Assembly: GCA_046086305.1 (NCBI GenBank)
Contig: JBJSXI010000063.1
Location: 1-27,269 of the forward strand
Direction: 5' to 3'
From: UBA668 sp046086305
Lineage (GTDB): Bacteria; Actinomycetota; Acidimicrobiia; Acidimicrobiales; Ilumatobacteraceae
DNA: 27,269 bases
A model generated the notes under the pieces. It was given only the letters and a program-made list of their open reading frames with translations. It did not search any database and was not told the origin of the DNA. Shown here piece after piece: positions 1 through 7,443 of this stretch (the stretch's first letter is position 1; the number at the start of each line of letters is the position of its first letter). The position numbers and the translations under genes are program-made.

Positions 1-111
1 CGCGTGCAGAAGCGCCGCGAGAAGTTCGCCGAGAAGCGCGAAGGCGGATCCGACGCCACCGAATCGCCCGAGACCAACGAGACGACCGAAGCGTCCGAGG
101 AGAACAACTGA
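1..111 (+). CDS. rplV: 50S ribosomal protein L22, C-terminal end only (partial)
   Basis: The first 36 codons of the window are open in frame 1 and stop at TGA 109-111, which overlaps the rpsC start (TGATG). The visible residues are a basic stretch (RVQKRREKFAEKR) followed by a polar, Glu/Thr/Ser-rich tail ending in EENN. Assignment to L22 rests on synteny, because rplV precedes rpsC in the S10 operon. The visible part is a low-complexity tail beyond the conserved core, so the sequence alone does not prove the family. The 5' part lies outside the window. Confidence 0.75.
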   Translation, partial: RVQKRREKFAEKREGGSDATESPETNETTEASEENN

Positions 112-995
112 TGGGTCAGAAGATCAATCCCTACGGCTTCCGCCTCGGCGTGACCACCGACTGGAAGAGCCGCTGGTTCAGCGAGCGCCAGTACAAGGAC
201 TACCTCACCGAAGACTGGAAGATCCGCGACTTCATCATCAACAATCTCGGTGACGCGGCCATCAGCCGCATCGAAGTCGAGCGCAAGCGCGGTGAGACCC
301 TGAAGGTCGACATCCACACCGCTCGCCCGGGCATCGTGATCGGTCGCAAGGGAGCCAAGGCCGACGAGATCCGCGCCGGACTCACCAAGCTCACCGGAAA
401 CAACAAGGTGCAGCTGAACATCGTCGAGATCAAGTCGCCCGAACTCGACGCGGCCCTCATCGCCCAGGGCGTGGCCGACCAACTCGTCGGTCGTATCGCC
501 TTCCGCCGGGCCATGAAGCGCGCCGTGCAGAACGCGCAGAAGGCCGGTGCCCTCGGCATCCGCGTGCAGTGCTCGGGTCGTCTCGGCGGCGCCGAAATGA
601 GCCGTACCGAGTGGTACCGCGAAGGTCGCGTGCCGTTGCACACGCTCCGCGCCGACATCGACTACGGATTCCGCGAGGCTCGCACCTCGAGCGGCCGTGT
701 CGGTGTGAAGGTCTGGATCTACCGCGGCGACATCCTTCCGTACAAGCCGCTCCTCGACGACAAGATCTCGCGCGAGGCCGCCATGGCCGTCGGCGAGACG
801 TCGGGTGCCGGCGCCAAGCGAGTCGTGTCGTCGAGTGGACGTCGCAAGGCCGAAGAGGCCGCCGACGCCGCGGCGACTCCGCTCCTGAAAGAAGCCGATC
901 CCGAACTCGAGAAGTTGCTCGACGAGGAAGAGGAGATCGCCCGCCGCACCCTCGGTGCCGGGCACGAGACCCCGCACTTCCGTGGGGAGGACTGA
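111..995 (+). CDS. rpsC: 30S ribosomal protein S3
   Basis: S3 sits at the mRNA entry channel of the 30S head. The protein begins MGQKINPYGFRLG, the standard S3 opening, and has a KH domain with the GRKG loop at residues 78-81. The conserved C-terminal domain (SGRLGGAEMSRTEWYREGRVP, about 155-175) runs to about residue 217. The protein is 294 residues, longer than the usual 210-230, because of a mostly acidic tail (about 218-294) with an EEE run. Such S3 tails are common in actinobacteria. Start ATG 111 overlaps the rplV stop, suggesting translational coupling; rplP follows after 6 nt. Confidence 0.98.
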   Translation: MGQKINPYGFRLGVTTDWKSRWFSERQYKDYLTEDWKIRDFIINNLGDAAISRIEVERKRGETLKVDIHTARPGIVIGRKGAKADEIRAGLTKLTGNNKVQLNIVEIKSPELDAALIAQGVADQLVGRIAFRRAMKRAVQNAQKAGALGIRVQCSGRLGGAEMSRTEWYREGRVPLHTLRADIDYGFREARTSSGRVGVKVWIYRGDILPYKPLLDDKISREAAMAVGETSGAGAKRVVSSSGRRKAEEAADAAATPLLKEADPELEKLLDEEEEIARRTLGAGHETPHFRGED

Positions 996-1001
996 TCCAC
1001 C

Positions 1002-1418
1002 ATGTTGATGCCCCGCAAAGTCGCACACCGCAAGCACCACCGTGGCCGCACCGCCGGTCTCTCGAAGGGTGGGAACGAACTGGCCTTCGGCGAGTACGGC
1101 ATCCAGGCCCTCGAGCCCGGCTGGCTCACCGCCCGCCAGATCGAGGCCGCACGTATCGCCATGACCCGCGCCATCAAGCGCGGCGGCAAGGTGTGGATCA
1201 ACGTGTTCCCCGACAAGCCGGTCACCAAGAAGCCGGCCGAGACCCGCATGGGATCGGGGAAGGGCAACCCCGAGTTCTGGGTCGCCGTGGTGAAGCCCGG
1301 TCGCGTGCTGTTCGAACTGTCGTTCCCGAACGAGGAGATCGCCAGGGGAGCGATGGCCAAGGCCATCCAGAAGCTCCCCATCAAGGCGCGCATCGTCACC
1401 CGCGAGGAGACCTTCTGA
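1002..1418 (+). CDS. rplP: 50S ribosomal protein L16
   Basis: L16 binds 23S rRNA near the A site. The 138-residue product matches the family length. It opens MLMPRKVAHRKHHRG and has the conserved KGGNELAFGEYGIQALEPG and RMGSGKGNPE segments. ATG 1002 is preceded by the GGGGAGG stretch at the end of rpsC, a good Shine-Dalgarno. It lies in the standard position between rpsC and rpmC, and the next start follows its stop after one nucleotide. Confidence 0.98.
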   Translation: MLMPRKVAHRKHHRGRTAGLSKGGNELAFGEYGIQALEPGWLTARQIEAARIAMTRAIKRGGKVWINVFPDKPVTKKPAETRMGSGKGNPEFWVAVVKPGRVLFELSFPNEEIARGAMAKAIQKLPIKARIVTREETF

Positions 1419-1419
1419 C

Positions 1420-1635
1420 ATGGCCAAGTCGAACGAAGAACTGAGCGAGCTCGACCTCGCCGACCTGATCGAGGAACTCCGTGCCGCCAAGCAGGAGGCG
1501 CTGAACCTCCGCTTCCGCAATGCAACCGGTCAGCTCGAGAACAACGCAGCGATCCGTCAGGTGCGCCGGCAGATCGCACGCATCAACACCCACATCCGCG
1601 CTCGCGAGATCGCGCTGGCAGAGGCAGGCAAGTGA
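1420..1635 (+). CDS. rpmC: 50S ribosomal protein L29
   Basis: L29 is a small helical protein near the peptide exit tunnel, where it helps dock trigger factor and SRP. The 71-residue product has the family pattern of two long helices: an N-terminal acidic/Leu helix (SELDLADLIEELRAAKQEALNLRF) and a basic second helix (IRQVRRQIARINTHIRAREI). ATG 1420 starts one nucleotide after the rplP stop. Its own stop TGA 1633-1635 overlaps the rpsQ start. Sequence and position between L16 and S17 both support the call. Confidence 0.96.
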   Translation: MAKSNEELSELDLADLIEELRAAKQEALNLRFRNATGQLENNAAIRQVRRQIARINTHIRAREIALAEAGK

Positions 1636-1901
1636 TGGCCGAGAACACCGAACGTGTGTCACGCAAGGTCCGCGAGGGTCTCGTGGTGTCGAACAAGATG
1701 GACAAGACCGCAGTCGTCGCCGTGGTCGAGCGCGTCCGTCACCCCAAGTACGCCAAGTTCGTCATGCGTACCAAGAAGCTCTACGCCCACGACGAGGCGA
1801 ACGACGTCAACATCGGTGACAAGGTCCGTGTGATGGAGACCCGTCCGCTCAGCAAGAACAAGCGGTGGAGGGTCGTCGAGATCCTGGAGCGTGCCAAGTG
1901 A
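1635..1901 (+). CDS. rpsQ: 30S ribosomal protein S17
   Basis: S17 is an OB-fold primary binding protein of 16S rRNA. The 88-residue product carries the family core (REGLVVSNKMDKTAVVAVVERVRHPKYAKF) and the C-terminal DKVRVMETRPLSKNKRWRVVEI segment. I chose ATG 1635, which overlaps the rpmC stop as TGATG. An in-frame GTG at 1632 would add one residue and cannot be excluded. The gene ends in a GTGA overlap with rplN. Confidence 0.97.
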   Translation: MAENTERVSRKVREGLVVSNKMDKTAVVAVVERVRHPKYAKFVMRTKKLYAHDEANDVNIGDKVRVMETRPLSKNKRWRVVEILERAK

Positions 1902-2266
1902 TCCAGCAGGAATCCCGTCTGCGCGTCGCCGACAACAGCGGCGCCAAGGAAGTGCTCGTCATCAAGGTGCTCGGCGGCACGCGCCGTCGGTACGCCTCGA
2001 TCGGCGACATCTTCGTCGCCACGGTGAAGGACGCCATCCCCGGCGCCGCCGTGAAGAAGGGCGACGTCGTGAAGTGCGTCGTCGTGCGCACCAAGAAGGA
2101 GAAGCGTCGCCCCGACGGCAGCTACATCCGTTTCGACGAGAACGCAGCCGTCATCATCAAGGACGACCTCACTCCGCGCGGCACGCGCATCTTCGGCCCA
2201 GTGGGTCGTGAACTGCGCGACAAGAAGTTCATGCGCATCGTGTCGCTGGCCCCGGAGGTGCTGTGA
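1898..2266 (+). CDS. rplN: 50S ribosomal protein L14
   Basis: L14 lies at the subunit interface and contacts 16S rRNA. Starting at GTG 1898, which overlaps the rpsQ stop as GTGA, gives 122 residues, the classical L14 length, opening with IQQESRLRVADNSGAKEVL. A longer in-frame reading from 1865 would only add residues encoded inside rpsQ, so it was rejected. The core DVVKCVVVRTKKEKRRPDGSYIRFDENAAV region and the C-terminal GTRIFGPVGRELR segment are intact. GGAG at 1885-1888 can serve as the ribosome site. Confidence 0.97.
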   Translation: MIQQESRLRVADNSGAKEVLVIKVLGGTRRRYASIGDIFVATVKDAIPGAAVKKGDVVKCVVVRTKKEKRRPDGSYIRFDENAAVIIKDDLTPRGTRIFGPVGRELRDKKFMRIVSLAPEVL

Positions 2267-2268
2267 CC

Positions 2269-2571
2269 ATGAAGCTGAAGAAGGGCGACCTGGTGCGCGT
2301 GATCACCGGCAAGGACAAGGGCAAGGAAGGCGAGATCGCCGAGGTCTTCCCGACCGCCAACAAGGTGATCGTCAACGGCGTCAACACGGTGCGCAAGCAC
2401 CAGAAGGCCCGTTCGGCCACCCAGCAGGGCGGCATCATCGACAAGGACCTGCCCATCGATGCGAGCAACGTGATGCTCGTGCACAAGGGCAAGACCACCC
2501 GCGTCGGCTACCGGATCGGCGCCGACGGCACCAAGGAGCGCATCGCGCGCACGACCGGGGACGTGATCTGA
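2269..2571 (+). CDS. rplX: 50S ribosomal protein L24
   Basis: L24 is an early 50S assembly protein with an N-terminal KOW motif (KKGDLVRVITGKDKGKEGEI). ATG 2269 gives MKLKKGD, matching the usual MK-x-KKGD opening, and a 100-residue protein. GTG 2263, overlapping the rplN stop as GTGA, is in frame and adds two residues. A GGAGG at 2254-2258 lies 4 nt from that GTG and 10 nt from the ATG, so the exact start is uncertain. The stop overlaps the rplE start (TGATG). Confidence 0.95.
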   Translation: MKLKKGDLVRVITGKDKGKEGEIAEVFPTANKVIVNGVNTVRKHQKARSATQQGGIIDKDLPIDASNVMLVHKGKTTRVGYRIGADGTKERIARTTGDVI

Positions 2572-3224
2572 TGGCCAGCGCAACGACCACCACACCGCGC
2601 CTCAAGCAGCGGTACCAGGCCGAGATCCACGCGGCACTCGCCGAGCAGCTCGGCCTGACCAACCCGATGCAGGTGCCGCGGCTCGAGAAGATCGTCATCA
2701 ACATGGGCGTCGGTCGGGCCACCCAGCAGCCGTCGCTGCTCGAGGGCGCCGTCGCCGATCTCACCAAGATCAGCGGTCAGAAGCCGATCATCAACAAGGC
2801 CAAGGACAGCATCGCCGGCTTCAAGCTGCGCGAAGGTCAGTCGATCGGCTGCAAGGTCACCCTGCGCGGTGACCGGATGTGGGAGTTCCTCGACCGCCTC
2901 ATCTCGGTGGCAATCCCGCGTATCCGCGACTTCCGCGGACTGCCGGCCCACAGCTGGGACGGACGGGGCAACTACACGTTCGGCCTCGCCGACCAGACGG
3001 TCTTCCCGGAGATCGACTACGACAAGATCGACGCCCCTCGCGGGATGGACATCACGATCGTCACCACGGCGGTCACCAATGAGCACGGCAGAGCGCTGCT
3101 CGATGCGTTCGGTTTCCCGTTCAAGCAGGGCGCCGACGCACAGGCAGCGGCGAGCAAGAAGCGCGGACGTTCGATGCGTGGCCCGAAGGGCGCGCCCGCC
3201 AAGTCCGCGGCGAAGAAGAAGTGA
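2571..3224 (+). CDS. rplE: 50S ribosomal protein L5
   Basis: L5 binds 5S rRNA and contacts P-site tRNA in the central protuberance. ATG 2571 overlaps the rplX stop. Conserved segments include LEKIVINMGVG, KAKDSIAGFKLREGQ, GCKVTLRGDRMWEFLDRLISVAIPRIRDFRG and GLADQTVFPEIDYDKI. At 217 residues it is about 35 longer than the usual 180, because residues about 187-217 form a low-complexity basic tail of Ala, Lys and Arg ending KSAAKKK. The tail may be an extra rRNA contact, which is inference. Confidence 0.97.
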   Translation: MASATTTTPRLKQRYQAEIHAALAEQLGLTNPMQVPRLEKIVINMGVGRATQQPSLLEGAVADLTKISGQKPIINKAKDSIAGFKLREGQSIGCKVTLRGDRMWEFLDRLISVAIPRIRDFRGLPAHSWDGRGNYTFGLADQTVFPEIDYDKIDAPRGMDITIVTTAVTNEHGRALLDAFGFPFKQGADAQAAASKKRGRSMRGPKGAPAKSAAKKK

Positions 3225-3239
3225 CGGAGGGTTCCTGAC

Positions 3240-3425
3240 ATGGCCAAGAAGTCCCTGATCAACAAGTCGAACGCCACACCGAAGTTCAAGGTGCGCGGCT
3301 ACACGCGCTGCCGTCGCTGCGGTCGTGCCCGCTCGGTGTTCCGCAAGTTCGGCCTGTGCCGCGTGTGCCTGCGCGAAATGGCCCACGCGGGTGAGATCCC
3401 CGGCGTCACCAAGGCGAGCTGGTGA
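3240..3425 (+). CDS. rpsZ: 30S ribosomal protein S14, zinc-binding type
   Basis: S14 helps assemble the 30S head. This is the short 61-residue zinc form, with Cys24-x2-Cys27 and Cys40-x2-Cys43 forming the ribbon (YTRCRRCGR ... GLCRVCLRE) and the family C-terminus GEIPGVTKASW. A strong Shine-Dalgarno (CGGAGGG) sits in the 15-nt gap after rplE. Organisms with this form sometimes carry a second, zinc-free S14 elsewhere under zinc control; none is in this window. Confidence 0.98.
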   Translation: MAKKSLINKSNATPKFKVRGYTRCRRCGRARSVFRKFGLCRVCLREMAHAGEIPGVTKASW

Positions 3426-3434
3426 GGAGACGAC

Positions 3435-3836
3435 ATGCTGACTGATCCCATCGCCGACATGCTCACCCGCATCCGCAACGCCAATACGGCGATGCACGAT
3501 GAGGTGCGCATGCCCGCATCCAAGCAGAAGATCGCCCTGGCGAAGATCCTCGAGAAGGAGGGCTACATCACCGGGTTCTCGGTCGCACCGTCGACCACCG
3601 GCCCCGGCGATGTCCTGACGATCTCGATGAAGTACTCGTCCGACCGCAAGCGCACCATCAGCGGCCTGCGCCGAATCTCGACCCCCGGTCTGCGGATCTA
3701 CCGCAAGAGCACCGAGGTGCCGCGCGTGCTCGGCGGCCTCGGGGTCGCTGTCCTGTCCACCAGCAACGGGCTGATGACCGACCGCGAAGCGCGCAAGCGC
3801 AAGGTCGGCGGCGAAGTCCTCTGCTACGTGTGGTGA
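3435..3836 (+). CDS. rpsH: 30S ribosomal protein S8
   Basis: S8 is a primary 16S rRNA binder and, in E. coli, the translational repressor of the spc operon. The 133-residue product has the conserved opening (DPIADMLTRIRNANTA) and C-terminal domain (VPRVLGGLGVAVLSTSNGLMTDREARKRKVGGEVLCYVW). The start is ATG 3435, preceded by GGAG within TGAGGAGACGAC. I did not find an obvious S8-binding mimic of 16S rRNA upstream of rplE, so autoregulation here is unsettled. Confidence 0.98.
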   Translation: MLTDPIADMLTRIRNANTAMHDEVRMPASKQKIALAKILEKEGYITGFSVAPSTTGPGDVLTISMKYSSDRKRTISGLRRISTPGLRIYRKSTEVPRVLGGLGVAVLSTSNGLMTDREARKRKVGGEVLCYVW

Positions 3837-3851
3837 GAGAGAAGGTCTGAC

Positions 3852-4394
3852 ATGTCTCGTATCGGTAACGCACCCATCGCCGTCCCCGGCGGTGTCGACG
3901 TCACGATCGCCGAGGGCGCCGTCACGGTGAAGGGGCCCAAGGGCACCCTGTCGCGTGTGATCCCCGGCGCGATCGTCGTGCGCCACGACGAGGGTCGACT
4001 CCTCGTCGAGCGTCCCGACGACGAGCGCCAGAACCGGGCCCTCCACGGCCTCACGCGCACCCTGGTGAACAACATGGTCGTCGGCGTCACCGACGGCTTC
4101 AGCAAGGAACTCGAGATCATCGGCGTCGGTTACCGCGCCGAGGCGGTCAGCCCCACCCAGCTGCGTCTCAACCTCGGGTTCAGCCATCCCGTGGTGATGG
4201 ACGCTCCCTCGGGGATCACCTTCGAGGTGCCGACCCAGACCCGCGTCGTCGTCAAGGGCATCGACAAGGAACTCGTCGGTCAGGTGGCCGCCAACGTCCG
4301 CGCCGTGCGCAAGCCCGAGCCCTACAAGGGTAAGGGTGTGCGGTACCTCGGCGAGCGGGTGCTGCGCAAGGCCGGCAAGACCGGCAAGAAGTGA
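3852..4394 (+). CDS. rplF: 50S ribosomal protein L6
   Basis: L6 lies near the factor-binding site of the 50S subunit and has two repeated domains. The 180-residue product is of normal length. It opens MSRIGNAPIAVPGGV, has the domain-1 segment VTVKGPKGTLSR, and carries the signature KPEPYKGKGVRYLGE near the C-terminus. ATG 3852 is preceded by GAGAGAAGG. It sits in the canonical S8-L6-L18 order. Confidence 0.98.
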   Translation: MSRIGNAPIAVPGGVDVTIAEGAVTVKGPKGTLSRVIPGAIVVRHDEGRLLVERPDDERQNRALHGLTRTLVNNMVVGVTDGFSKELEIIGVGYRAEAVSPTQLRLNLGFSHPVVMDAPSGITFEVPTQTRVVVKGIDKELVGQVAANVRAVRKPEPYKGKGVRYLGERVLRKAGKTGKK

Positions 4395-4410
4395 GCCGAG
4401 GAACCACGAC

Positions 4411-4776
4411 ATGAGCAACACCGCACAGCAGCGCCGCACCGGTCGACTGATCCGTCACCGCCGGGTGCGCAAGAAGATCCATGGCACCGCGGTACGTCCG
4501 CGTCTCGCCGTGCACCGCACCAACAAGCACATCTCGGTGCAGGTGATCGACGACGACAGTGGGCGCACCCTCGTCGCGGCGAGCACCACCGAGAGTGGAT
4601 TGCGCAGCGGCAAGGGCTCGTCGGTCGGAGCGGCCGAGCGTGTCGGTTCGCTGATCGCCGAGCGCGCCAAGGCCGCCGGCATCGACAAGGTCGTGTTCGA
4701 CCGTGGTGGATACCTCTACCACGGCCGTGTCGCCGCAGTTGCCACTGCGGCCCGGGCAGCAGGTTTGGAGTTCTGA
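4411..4776 (+). CDS. rplR: 50S ribosomal protein L18
   Basis: L18 binds 5S rRNA together with L5. ATG 4411, preceded by CCGAGGA, gives 121 residues. An upstream in-frame extension to 4336 lies inside rplF and was rejected. Family features are the basic N-terminus (RRVRKKIHGTAVRPRLAVHR), the NKHISVQVIDD strand and the C-terminal FDRGGYLYHGRVAAVATAARAAGLEF. The stop overlaps the rpsE start (TGATG). Confidence 0.97.
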   Translation: MSNTAQQRRTGRLIRHRRVRKKIHGTAVRPRLAVHRTNKHISVQVIDDDSGRTLVAASTTESGLRSGKGSSVGAAERVGSLIAERAKAAGIDKVVFDRGGYLYHGRVAAVATAARAAGLEF

Positions 4777-5369
4777 TGGCCACGTACACCAACGCAGGAC
4801 CGCGCGGCGACGAGCGGGCACCCGATCCGAGCGGACTGCGCGAGTCGCGTGTCATCGCGATCAACCGTGTCGCGAAGGTCGTCAAGGGTGGTCGTCGCTT
4901 CTCGTTCACGGCCCTCGTCGTCGTCGGCGACGGCAACGGGCGCGTCGGTCTGGGCTACGGCAAGGCCAAGGAGGTGCCGCTGGCGATCCAGAAGGGCACC
5001 GAAGAGGCCAAGAAGAACCTGTTCGACGTGCCGCTCGCCGGCAGCACCATCACCCATCCGATCCTCGGCATCAACTCGGCAGGCCGCGTGCTCATGAAGC
5101 CCGCCGCCCCCGGTACCGGCGTCATCGCCGGCGGTGCGGCCCGGGTGATCCTCGAGGAGGCCGGCATCCACGACGTGCTGTGCAAGTCGCTCGGATCCGC
5201 CAACGCGATCAACGTCGCCCGGGCGACGATCAACGGTCTCAAGGCACTGCGTCGTCCCGACGAGGTTGCCGCCCGCCGTGGTCTGCCCGCCGATGAGTTC
5301 GTGCCGCGCGGTGTGCTGCGCGCGTACAACGACCGCAAGAAGCAGAACGCCACCGGGGAGGCCCACTGA
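4776..5369 (+). CDS. rpsE: 30S ribosomal protein S5
   Basis: S5 sits at the mRNA entrance and affects decoding accuracy. The 197-residue product contains the double-stranded-RNA-binding S5 domain (VIAINRVAKVVKGGRRFSF ... GRVGLGYGKAKEVPLAI) and the C-terminal domain (GTGVIAGGAARVILEEAGI, SANAINVARATINGL). The N-terminal 20 residues and the tail are somewhat extended, as in other actinobacteria. Start and stop both overlap neighbours as TGATG, which suggests tight coupling to rplR and rpmD. Confidence 0.98.
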   Translation: MATYTNAGPRGDERAPDPSGLRESRVIAINRVAKVVKGGRRFSFTALVVVGDGNGRVGLGYGKAKEVPLAIQKGTEEAKKNLFDVPLAGSTITHPILGINSAGRVLMKPAAPGTGVIAGGAARVILEEAGIHDVLCKSLGSANAINVARATINGLKALRRPDEVAARRGLPADEFVPRGVLRAYNDRKKQNATGEAH

Positions 5370-5584
5370 TGGCTGCCAAGAAGGCCGCCGCCGCCGAGCG
5401 GATGCTCATCGTCACCCAGGTGCGTTCGGCGATCGGCAACAAGCCCAAGAACCGGGGGACATTGCGCGCCCTCGGACTGCGCCGCATCGGCGACACCAAC
5501 ACCCTGCCTGATCGGCCCGAGATCCGCGGGATGATCGCCCGCATCCCGCACCTCATCGAGGTGTCGGAGAGCACGGAGGACTGA
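5369..5584 (+). CDS. rpmD: 50S ribosomal protein L30
   Basis: L30 is a small ferredoxin-like 50S protein. The 71-residue product has a short Ala/Lys-rich leader (about residues 1-10), then the family core: LIVTQVRSAIGNKPKNRGTLRALGLRRIGDTNTLPDRPEIRGMI. The domain usually has about 60 residues, so the leader accounts for the excess. The start overlaps the rpsE stop. Its place between S5 and L15 is standard. Confidence 0.96.
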   Translation: MAAKKAAAAERMLIVTQVRSAIGNKPKNRGTLRALGLRRIGDTNTLPDRPEIRGMIARIPHLIEVSESTED

Positions 5585-5588
5585 CGAC

Positions 5589-6083
5589 ATGCGCGTCGAC
5601 GAACTCAGCCCGGCACCGGGCTCCACGAAGTCCAAGAAGCGGGTCGGCCGCGGTATCGGCGGTAAGGGCGGCAAGACCGCCGGCGCCGGCACCAAGGGTC
5701 AGAAGGCCCGCGGCCGCGGCAAGGTGGGTCGCGGCTTCGAAGGTGGTCAGACCGGCCTCAAGCAGCGTGTCCCGAAGTTGAAGGGGTTCAACAACCCGTT
5801 CCGCGTCGAGTACAGCCCGGTCAACCTCGATCAGTTGTCGGCCCTCGGCGTTGCCGCCGTGGATCCGGCGGTCTTGGTCGCCAAGGGACTCGTCCGCAAG
5901 GACACCTTCGTCAAGATCCTCGCCCGCGGTGAGGTGACGACGAAGGTCGACGTCACCGTGCACGCCTGCTCGAAGGCGGCCGAGTCGGCCATCGTTGCGG
6001 CCGGCGGCACGGTCACGATCATCCCTCTGCCTTTCAAGCAGGGTCGTCCGCCCGTCAAGGGCAACCAGTTCGCCAACCGCTGA
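5589..6083 (+). CDS. rplO: 50S ribosomal protein L15
   Basis: L15 is a late-assembly 50S protein with a long glycine- and basic-rich N-terminal arm that threads into 23S rRNA. The arm is plain here (KKRVGRGIGGKGGKTAGAGTKGQKARG), followed by FEGGQTGLKQRVPKLKGFNNP and the globular C-terminal domain ending in the KQGRPPVKGNQFANR region. The 164-residue length is slightly above the usual 145-150. ATG 5589 starts 4 nt after rpmD. Confidence 0.97.
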   Translation: MRVDELSPAPGSTKSKKRVGRGIGGKGGKTAGAGTKGQKARGRGKVGRGFEGGQTGLKQRVPKLKGFNNPFRVEYSPVNLDQLSALGVAAVDPAVLVAKGLVRKDTFVKILARGEVTTKVDVTVHACSKAAESAIVAAGGTVTIIPLPFKQGRPPVKGNQFANR

Positions 6084-6114
6084 GTCGGCGCGCCACTCGA
6101 ACAGGAGTCACCAC

Positions 6115-7443
6115 ATGTTCTCCAGCGTGAAGAACGTCTTCAAGGTGCCCGATCTGCGGAACAAGGTGCTGTTCCTGTTGGCGATGGTCGCCCTCTACCG
6201 TGTCGGCGCAGCCATCCGCGTCCCCGGCATCGACCCCGAGGCCGTGAAGCAGTTCAAGGCCGCAGCGAACACCCAGGGTGCCCTCGGGTTCCTCAACCTG
6301 TTCAGCGGCGGCGCCTTCGCCAGCTTCAGTGTCTTCGCCCTCGGGATCATGCCGTACATCACGGCGAGCATCATCATGCAGGTCCTCGGCGTGGTGATCC
6401 CCAAGCTCGAGAAGCTGCAGCAGGAAGGTGCGGTCGGCCAGCGCAAGATCACCCAGTACACGCGGTATGTGGCCATCGGCATCTCGCTGCTCCAGGCAAC
6501 GGCGCTCACCTTCATCTTCGGCAACGGCAATGGCAATGCGTTCTTCGGTGCGGCCCAGACGTACCCGCAGAACTTGCGCCTGCTCACCGACGGCATGTGG
6601 CCCCGCGGCTATCTGGTGATCATCACCCTCGTCGGTGGCACCGCCACCCTCATGTGGATCGGCGAGTTGATCAGTCAGCGCGGCATCGGCAATGGCATGA
6701 GCATGGTGATCTTCGCCAGCGTCGTCAGCGATCTGCCACTCAGCTTCTACCGGGTGTCGCAGGAGAAGAACTGGTTCGTGTTCACCCTGCTGCTCGCGCT
6801 GTGCATCGGCATCGTGCTTGCCGTGGTGCGCGTCGATCTCGCCCAGCGACGTATTCCGGTGCAGTTCGCCAAGCGTGTCGTCGGTCGGCGGATGTACGGC
6901 GGGCAGAGCACGTACATCCCGCTCAAGGTGAACCAGAGCGGTGTCGTGCCGACCATCTTCGCGAGCAGCATCCTGCTGCTGCCGGTGTTGATCGCCAATC
7001 TGCTCGGCGGCGCCCGTGGCGGCTGGCGCGCATGGGTGCAGGAGAAGGTCGACCTGTACCTCGTGAACAGCCAGAACTGGGTGTACATCACCTTGTTCTC
7101 GGTGATGATCATCGCCTTCGCCTATTTCTACAACTCGATCGCCTTCGACCCGATCCGTCAGGCCGACCAGATCCGCCGGCAGGGTGGCTTCATCCCCGGT
7201 GTGCGCCCCGGTCCGCAGACCGAGCGGTACCTCGGGAAGGCGGTCAACCGGATCACCCTGCCTGGCGCCGTGTTCGTCGCGGTCATCGCGATCATGCCAT
7301 ACCTGCTGCTGTGGGCATTCGGCGTCCGCAACTTCCCGTTCGCCGGGACCACCGTGCTGATCGCCGTCGGTGTCGCACTCGAGTTGATGCGTCAGATCGA
7401 CAGTCAGTTGATGCTGCGGAACTACGAGGGCTTCCTGAAGTGA
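6115..7443 (+). CDS. secY: Protein translocase subunit SecY
   Basis: SecY forms the protein-conducting channel of the Sec translocon in the plasma membrane. ATG 6115, with AGGAG at 6102-6106, gives 442 residues; an earlier in-frame reading falls inside rplO. Several of the expected ten membrane helices are clear (for example LFLLAMVALYRVGAAI, IMPYITASIIMQVLGVVIP, YLVIITLVGGTATLMWIGE, WVYITLFSVMIIAFAYFY, VFVAVIAIMPYLLLWAFGV). The conserved RVPGID, the GELISQRGIGNGMS loop and the FIPGVRPG cytosolic loop are present. The stop overlaps the adk start as GTGA. Confidence 0.98.
   Translation: MFSSVKNVFKVPDLRNKVLFLLAMVALYRVGAAIRVPGIDPEAVKQFKAAANTQGALGFLNLFSGGAFASFSVFALGIMPYITASIIMQVLGVVIPKLEKLQQEGAVGQRKITQYTRYVAIGISLLQATALTFIFGNGNGNAFFGAAQTYPQNLRLLTDGMWPRGYLVIITLVGGTATLMWIGELISQRGIGNGMSMVIFASVVSDLPLSFYRVSQEKNWFVFTLLLALCIGIVLAVVRVDLAQRRIPVQFAKRVVGRRMYGGQSTYIPLKVNQSGVVPTIFASSILLLPVLIANLLGGARGGWRAWVQEKVDLYLVNSQNWVYITLFSVMIIAFAYFYNSIAFDPIRQADQIRRQGGFIPGVRPGPQTERYLGKAVNRITLPGAVFVAVIAIMPYLLLWAFGVRNFPFAGTTVLIAVGVALELMRQIDSQLMLRNYEGFLK

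Noticed and set aside
2508..4439. Very long open frame on the minus strand (643 codons) opposite rplX to rplR
   Set aside because: It lies antisense to at least six certain ribosomal protein genes. Its His/Asp/Gly/Leu-rich composition is what the complementary frame of high-GC codon use produces, and no motif or SD supports it.
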